A stretch of 64,000 bases of DNA from Adiantum capillus-veneris. Its lineage: Eukaryota; Streptophyta; Polypodiopsida; Polypodiales; Pteridaceae. The stretch lies in NCBI GenBank assembly GCA_014529385.2, contig CM043953.1:109562549-109626548 (forward strand), read 5' to 3'. Below, one piece after another: positions 57,616-64,000 of the stretch (position 1 is the first letter of the stretch; each line of letters begins with the position of its first letter). The notes beneath the pieces were generated by a model, which worked only from the letters and a program-made list of their open reading frames with translations, was not told the origin of the DNA and did not search any database. The translations under genes were made by a program, and so were the position numbers.

Positions 57616-60600
57616 TCATGTCTCTAGCTCATCTGTTTGATCATTATCGTCGGAGGTGGCGGCTGATGGTGTGTCCTCATTTGGAATGTCAATTGGTGGA
57701 GCCTGGTCAAATCGAAGAAAATAAGGTTTAAGTCGCCAACCATTTACCTTGGTTTTATGAAGTTTTCCATCAGCCTCCATAAGCTGGTAGCTTCCATTGG
57801 CATACTTTTTCCTGATGATGAAAGGGCCTTCCCATCGGAGCAGGAGTTTCTTATCCTTGCGCGTGTCGAAGCGATTGTCGTAGCGGAGCACCAACATTCC
57901 TTTCTTCAATTCTTTTTTCCGGAGATGCTCGTTAAAGCTAAGCCGTCTATGCTCTGCTTGTGCTGCATAATAATTTATTGCTTCTTCTCTGTCCAGCTGC
58001 AGTCTTTCCAAGTTGATGATGTGATCTCTGAAATGCATGTTGGGTTGTTGAAGTTGGCTTGCCATTACTCTGAGACTTTGTAGTTGCACTTCAATGGGCA
58101 AGATTACTTCCTTACCAAATACTAGATGATACGGTGTGAATCCCAAGGATGTACGAAATGAAGTTCTGTAGGCCCATAAAGCTGGTAGTAGATACTTATC
58201 CCAGTCTCCGGGATGATTGTTTACCTGCTTGGTAATAATTTTAGAAACCATTCCATTTACCTTTTCAACTAGGCCATTACATTGAGGGTAATATGGTGAA
58301 GAGTGCCTCCTTGTAATGCCCAGTTTCTGCATTAATTCTCCTACCAAGTCTGCTCTGAAACCTGTCCCTCTATCAGAGATGATCTCTAAAGGTGTCCCAA
58401 ACCTACAGCATATGTGCTCGTAGATAAATTTAGCTACCTCTACCGCTGTGATTCTAGTGGTGGCTGTAGCCTCTGTCCATCTAGTCATGTAGTCGACCCC
58501 CATGATAATGTAGAATTTTCCTGAGTTGGCCCTAGGTAATGGCCCAATGGCATCGATACCCCATTTTTCAAATGGGCCATATGAGAGAATAAGTGTCTGT
58601 GGTTCAGGCATAAGTGACCTAGTGCCGGCCTTTTGACACAATTTACACGTTTTGCACCAATGGTGTACATCACGGTTGAGGCTAGGCCACATGAAGCCTG
58701 CCTGCAAGATTTTCCTACTTGTTATGTCTAGGGCAAAGTGACCACCACAAACCCCGTCGTGCTAGCAATCACTCCCGTGATTTCGTGAGAGAGAGGGACC
58801 TTCCTTAGTATTTGGTCCTTACCCTTACAGTACAAACCATCATTGATGAGTCGATACCTTGTGGCCTTCCGCGTCAGCCATTGCTTCTATCCCTTTGTTA
58901 AATCTGATGGGCATTCCCCTGTTTCCAAAAAATGCATGATGTCAGACAAGGCATCACTTTTTTGAAATAGAGGGAGCTTTAGTTTTATTGCTCCAACCAC
59001 CACTTCCTGTAGTCTTTCACTTGCTAGGGCATCTGCTTCTTGGTTTTGAGCCCTTGGGATATGGTGTATTTGAACTTCTTCAACCTTATCCAACAAGGTT
59101 TTTACACCACTTAAGTGAGTCCTTAAACTAGGATTCTTGCATGTCCATGCTCCATTTACTTGCCTTACCAGAAGTAGAGCATCCCCAAATACATTAAGGC
59201 GTACACCTTGCAAGACGCACCATTGTAGACCCTTGGTTAGTGCTGCATACTCAGCTTCATTGTTAGAATGTGAATCTAACAATTGGCCCAACGAAAATAC
59301 CTTTGTCCCTTTTTCATCAAAGACCACTATGCCTACAGCTGCTTTGTCGGACGCTCGCTTGTAGGCTCCATCAAAGTAGAGAGAGTATGCTCCTTCTACC
59401 ATCGGTGGTACTGGAGGTAATCGGACTTCTCCTTCCTTAGATTGCTTCTCCTTCCTTTCAAAGACTTGGTAGGTCATGAGTCCCCCCAAACTTGCCCTTG
59501 TCGTGCTTTCTACCTGTACCGTGTAGTCAAACTCTTGCAGACGAACTAGCCATTTAGTAATTCTAGTAGACACATCCATGTGTTGTACAACATAGGGAAA
59601 TATTTCATCCGTGGTTAGAATCACAAATTGCTTAGGCAGCAAATATGACCTAAACTTTGTAGTTGCAAATCTAAGAGCTAGGACTAAGTGTTCCACATGG
59701 GTGAAACCTTTCTCTCCTGCTGTCATCATTTGACTAGAGAAGTAGATTGACCTCATGAAAGATGTCTTCGTATCCTTTTGGAGTAGCACAGCCCCCAATG
59801 AGTCATCACCAACACTTGAGGTGACATAGAATTTTTCATCCCACTTAGGTGGTGAGATAGTTGGCAGAGTGGCTAAGAACTCCTTTACCTTGTTGTAGTG
59901 ATGTTCACTTTCCTCGTCCCAAGTGAAAGTTGATCTTTGAGTGAGTTGTTGCAGTGGTAGAACAAGTTGTGATAGTAGATGTATGAATCTACTTAAGTAC
60001 CTCACCTTTTGTAGAAAAGAGACCAGTTGACGTGCGGTCGTTGGTGAAGGTAGGGCTATGAGTGCGGACACCTTACTTGGGTCGGCGTTGATACCTTTTA
60101 CTGAAATTTCATGGCCTAGTAGAATGACTTTACTCTCCCCAATGTGGCATTTATCCACATTTAATTGCCCACCTAGGCTCTGCAACCTAGCCAAACCTTC
60201 AGTTACCTTTTCTAAATGTGAAATACGGGAGCTATATATACAAAAATCATCAATGAACACTCTTATGGATGTTCCAAAGAACGGTTGAAAAACATATGTG
60301 ACATATCTTTGGAATGTGGCAGGTGCATTTGTGAGACTAAATGGAATAACCCTGTATGTAAAACAACCCCATGGCGTGATAAAAGTGGTTTTTAGCTGAT
60401 CTTCCAAGGCTATGCGTATTTGAAAGTATCCAGAATAACCATCACAGATGGTATAGCATTCAAAACCTGCTACTTCATTCAGAATTTCATCCAAGAAAGG
60501 GAGAGGAAAGTGGTCTCTCTTTGTAGGTGCATTTAGTGGTTTGTAGTCAACACACACCCTCCACTTACCATTCTTTTTAGGAGTCACCACTACGGGTGAC

Positions 60601-62863
60601 ACCCATTTTGAGTTTTCTATAGGATAGATGAATCCTGCCTCCAGCAGTTTCCTTACCTCGGCCAAGAGTGCTTTTTCTTGTATGACCCCCAGTCGTCGTA
60701 GCTTTTGCACAACTGGTTTTACCCCTTTCTTCAGCTTAATATGATGTTCCACCACTGTAATGCCTGTGATTCTTTCATAGTTGTCAATGAACAAGTTAGG
60801 AAATCCCATCAACATTTGCAAAAAACTATCTTTCTCCTCAAGTGTTAATTCCGTAGACAACATACCCTTCAACCTACTTCCTCCTAGGCCAGGTGATTTG
60901 CTCTCCTCTTCATTGGGTTGCCCTTTTGGTGATGGATCACCAGTTGTGCTTACCCTTTGTGGATCCTTCATAATGATACCCATCACATCAATGGAACTGT
61001 CACTTTCGTCGGTGGATGTGGTCTGCTCCTCAGAACTGGAAGATTCGCTAGTGGTTTCATCTGCCGATGTTTCCAGATTCATTTGCTTCTGCTTGCCAAT
61101 CCTCATGTCGTAGTAGATTGTCTCCCCTTTATTACCGGTCATGCGTAGAAGGCCAGTACCCCAGTCCTGTTTTGCCTTCATGGCCATCAACTATGGCTTT
61201 CCCAAAATTAGTGGATAGCCCTCCCCCTTAGTAGGCATTACAAAAACATCTACCTCTACCTCATTGTTGAAAGATTTGATTTTCACGGCACTTACCACAC
61301 CCACACACTTTACTTTTGCATTGTTTGCCATCTTTGCCTTGCATGGAGAAGGCCTGTCAACCTCGAGCCCTAATCGAAGCATCATAGCTTCGCTCATTAC
61401 ACAGATTTGTGCACCTCCATCAATGTAGGTGTTTCCAACCCTCTTTCCTTTTATGTTTACGTCGACAATTGGAAGGATTTCATCCATGTTGCATCCCGAA
61501 ATTGCTCCGGCTACCTTTGTTTTGGAGCGTCTTGTACTTACCATTTTAGACCATTGTCGCCTTACTTTAGGTACAAGATGTAGCAGCTGTGGCCATGTAA
61601 TCTTCGGTCCTTGCTCTGCCACATCCAATGTTAGATCATAGGGCTTTGAACTTTCCCCTAGCTGGAAGTCGGTGATGCCCAATTTCCGTCGTGGCCTGGA
61701 TGGCCTCTTGCTAGTTTCTCCTCTCATGCTTCTCTCATCATCTGATTGTGTAGCCTTCTCCCTCCTAGCTCTTTTCACAGTCATGGCCTCAAGTGGTTCT
61801 AAAAAGGTTACCTTCTCCTTACCCTTGTCCCTCTCCTTTGCTCTGGGTGGATCCACTACTACGGATTTTCCTTTCTCTTCTAGCCTTATGATGTTTACAG
61901 GGCGATCAGGTGGTGGGGCTGGTGGAAGAGGTGGAATGGATGCTTGTAGTGGTGTCTGGGGTGGACGTAGAATTTGTGTTGGTGGGGTTGGTGCTCGGGG
62001 TGGGGGTGTTCTTTCTCTAGGGGGTGACAATTGGTTCCTCCTACCTCCTCTATTATAGTTTTGTCATGGTTTGGGACAATAGTACATACCGTGACCATCT
62101 TCTCCGCAGTTGTAGCAATGATACTCCCTGTTTTTTTGTCGTGCTCTTCCAGGGTCTTGATCTCTTTCTTGACTCCTCCCTTGCTGTATCAAGTGGACAG
62201 ACAAATTCTGCAGTTGGTCAGTAATATGGGCCAACATATCTTGTTGGTCATCTCTTACCCCAAGAGCTGCTGGTGGTGGTGGAATGGTGGTTGTCGTAGT
62301 TACTGGTCGACATTATGTTGTTGTTTCTGTTGACTCGGTTTCTTTGGCTTTCATTCACAGCTTCTTGTCCTTAAGGCGAGCAATCTCAACGGCTAACTCG
62401 TACGTAGCCGGGAATCTACCTTTCACCTTCTCCTTGAGAAGCGGCCATAAGCCATGCGTGAACCGATCTTTTTTTAGGAAATCGGGTGCAGCTTCCCCCC
62501 TTGCCAGTGACTCAACCCACCGTTCCCACAAATCCACAAATTTGGACTCATAGGTGGCATATTCTAAAAGACCCTCTTGCTTCAAGTCTCTCAACTTGTC
62601 CCACAACTTTTTTGAAGTGGTACCTCCCCCAAAGCGCCTCTTAAAAGCGGTTTTTAAGGGTTCCCAGTCATCCTTGGTTGCTTGTGGAAGTGCATTGTAC
62701 CATGATCTAGCTTCTAGCTTCATGAGATGCTTAAAGATTCTAACCCAGGATTCATCCGATCTTTGTTGCTCACTACACATGCTACTTCAAAGTCATCTAG
62801 GAAGTCTGTTACCAAATCCTCCCTCTTCTTTCCTTTAAATGTTGGAAATGCTACACTTGCCAT
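57616..62863 (-). pseudogene. Gypsy 2 gag-pol polyprotein
   Basis: The gag ATG at 62863 gives MASVAFPTFKGKKREDL. A one-base frame change near 62765 leads into SWVRIFKHLMKLEARSWYN and the capsid part. The knuckle CYNCGEDGHGMYYC is at about 62120-62080. A proline-rich linker and protease TYIDGGAQICVMSE follow (near 61420). TAG at 61193-61191 interrupts; gypsy 1 has TGG there. Then reverse transcriptase (WRVCVDYKPLNAPTKRDHFP, VFIDDFCIYSSR), RNase H, and a second RNase H with YFDGAYK, NNEAEYAAL and FGDALLLVRQ. Frame changes near 58887 and 58765 precede integrase: GVCGGHFALDI and HHWCKTCKLCQ zinc site, GVDYMTRW, ISDRGTGF and VEKVNG catalytic blocks, and GMLVLRYDNRFDTRKDK at the C terminus. Confidence 0.9.
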
Positions 62864-62946
62864 GATTACTGAGAGAGAGCTAGAAAGACACACTGCTTAA
62901 CTTGCAAAAGTTTTTTTCTTCTTTACAAGGAGGCGTGTATACCCTC

Positions 62947-63648
62947 TTATACTAGGACATAGATTAAAACTTCAAACGGTACATTGCCTTGTACCAAAGG
63001 TAAGACAAATGGTTGATCTGATGCCAGAACCTCAAAAAATCGCTCCCCACCCAGCATGGTGTCAATGACGTGCTGGTAGTGAGCCTTCAAATTCAGTATT
63101 ACCTTGATTGAGCGTACACCTGTTGGTATGTGTGATCTGTCTTGAGGTAGGTTGTACCGATTCATGTGAAGCTTAGAGGTGCTTAGTCACTGTCCAAGCT
63201 TGTGGGATAGGGTGGTGTTCTTTCCTGAAACAAACTCAGTAGATCCCTAGTTTCTCTAGTGAGAGTGTGAGCCAATGATTCCGTTATCTGTGCTGTAGCA
63301 TCAGGTGCGACTTGAAAACTAACTGTGATAATTACCTCGGTGACTTGAGTTACCCGATTCTCAAAGTAGAATAGTGTTGATTCTCTATTGTGCAGAGCTC
63401 CTTCCATTTTGTTGTTGTTGGTTGGTTGTAGGTTGCGGACATGGTTTCGACCTTCTCCTTCTTCTTCTTGGCACTTGGCCTATGTATATCCACTGGGTTT
63501 GGCGTGTTGGTTGACTCTCCCACTGCAAATCGATTACCGTTACGCCTCGCACTCGAGCTTCGATGGACATGCGGAGTTCGTCTAGTTGTGCTTGGAGCTC
63601 TTCTTCTTCTGTCGTCCAGTTAGCAAATCCTGCTAGCCATTCATCCAT
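62947..63648 (-). pseudogene. Gypsy 2 pre-gag accessory ORF
   Basis: Frames 63648-63385, 63407-63183 and 63165-62947 read MDEWLAGFANWTTEEEELQ, an arginine-rich RRRRRRSKP, FYFENRVTQVTEVIITV, then YQHVIDTMLGGERFFEVL. They lie between the primer site and gag. The same order of motifs is visible in gypsy 1, so they were probably one or two ORFs now split by frame changes. Tat/Ogre elements commonly have an ORF of unknown function here. Confidence 0.5.
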
Positions 63649-63708
63649 TCACAATAGTTTAGGGGTTTCAGTCTTGTAAACTGAAGGGGTTCATGAAAAG
63701 ATCCTCAA

Positions 63709-63719
63709 TGGGGGCACCA
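63709..63719 (-). other. Primer binding site, gypsy 2
   Basis: On the minus strand TGGTGCCCCCA follows the LTR end at 63722 with two intervening bases, the same string and spacing as in gypsy 1. Confidence 0.78.
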
Positions 63720-63721
63720 AA

Positions 63722-63930
63722 TGATGAGAGCAAAGCGAACCCCGAACCCCGACATCCTCTAAAACACCGGGGACTGAATGGCACGCCTCGAGCCTGTCAT
63801 GGTAAAGCAAACAGGGGCACCACCTAGCTTCAGCGGCTAGGACGCAAACAACACACCACCATAACAAAGTTTTCATCCAAGAGAGATGGATGCTTGGGAG
63901 TAATGATGAAGAGGAAAGGGAATGAGATCA

Positions 63931-63971
<41 letters not shown>

Positions 63972-64000
63972 GGGAGGGGGTATAGCGGCTTAGTACTTAG
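63722..64000 (-). repeat. Gypsy 2 5' LTR, partial
   Basis: It matches 56040 onward (TGATGAGAGCAAAGC versus TGACGGGAGCAAAGC) and continues past the window end. The hairpin CCTAGCTTCAGCGGCTAGG is at 63823-63841. The GA tract at 63932-63969 is longer than in the other LTR. Confidence 0.88.

Larger units (their letters stand above)
56040..64000 (-). mobile_element. Ty3/gypsy element 2 (Tat-like), cut by window end
   Basis: Minus-strand element with 3' LTR at 56040-57587 and 5' LTR starting at 63722 and running off the window. Between them lie the primer site, pre-gag ORFs, gag with CCHC knuckle, protease, reverse transcriptase, RNase H, a second RNase H and integrase, in gypsy order. The additional RNase H between the first RNase H and integrase is a mark of the Tat lineage. 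It is better preserved than gypsy 1 but has a nonsense codon and several frame changes. Confidence 0.92.

Noticed and set aside
56040-64000. An endogenous plant virus (caulimovirid) origin for the gypsy elements
   Set aside because: LTRs, a primer site, gypsy integrase and a second RNase H are present and no movement protein is visible. These are ordinary LTR retrotransposons.

Overview
The window looks like repeat-dense nuclear DNA of a land plant with a large genome. It carries Ty1/copia and Ty3/gypsy retrotransposons with plant-type domain order, a plant-type L1 LINE, a tRNA-derived SINE, two DNA-transposon-like units with intron-containing genes, and very long GA/TC and AC microsatellites. 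I could support no ordinary single-copy host gene. The two transposase-like genes resemble, from general family knowledge, sequences I associate with mosses, lycophytes, ferns and early animals rather than flowering plants. A fern or other seed-free plant is therefore my best guess, held loosely.

Layout. Positions 1-2010 hold a short tandem duplication and an LTR-like leader. Positions 2015-19483 form one large DNA transposon, bounded by 22-bp perfect terminal inverted repeats and a 4-bp ATAG duplication. Its plus strand carries a broken transposase-like gene (2642-12725), whose first intron holds a complete copia element (3914-9068, 5-bp duplication ATGTA). Its minus strand carries two intron-rich broken genes. 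One (18506-14561) encodes a coiled coil, a RING-H2-like zinc motif and a lysine/serine-rich acidic tail. The other (14331-13281) encodes an FCP1/NIF-type HAD phosphatase-like domain. Noncoding parts of the element are filled with a palindromic CCACTT/AAGTGG motif that I did not see outside its boundaries. A 117-bp SINE sits near its right end. Positions 19488-24150 look like a decayed LTR retroelement.

Positions 24176-34834 form a second two-gene unit: a plus-strand transposase-like gene (24314-26927) faces a minus-strand gene of unknown function (34834-27057). A 6-kb LINE (27148-33154, 12-bp duplication) has split the last exon of the minus gene. Positions 36465-46115 are a minus-strand gypsy element with a flipped integrase block. 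Positions 46116-51968 contain weak retroelement and transposase scraps and local duplications. Positions 51969-53959 are two LTR-like arms head to head, the right one followed by a primer-binding-like site and a decayed ORF of unknown family. Positions 56040 to the window end are a second, better preserved gypsy element, cut by the window edge inside its 5' LTR.

Almost every coding region is broken by stops or single-base frame changes, so this is a graveyard of nested mobile elements. The most interesting object is the 17.5-kb TIR element, with its phosphatase-like and zinc-motif genes and its private palindromic repeat. The neighbouring unit shows the same convergent two-gene plan with unrelated proteins.
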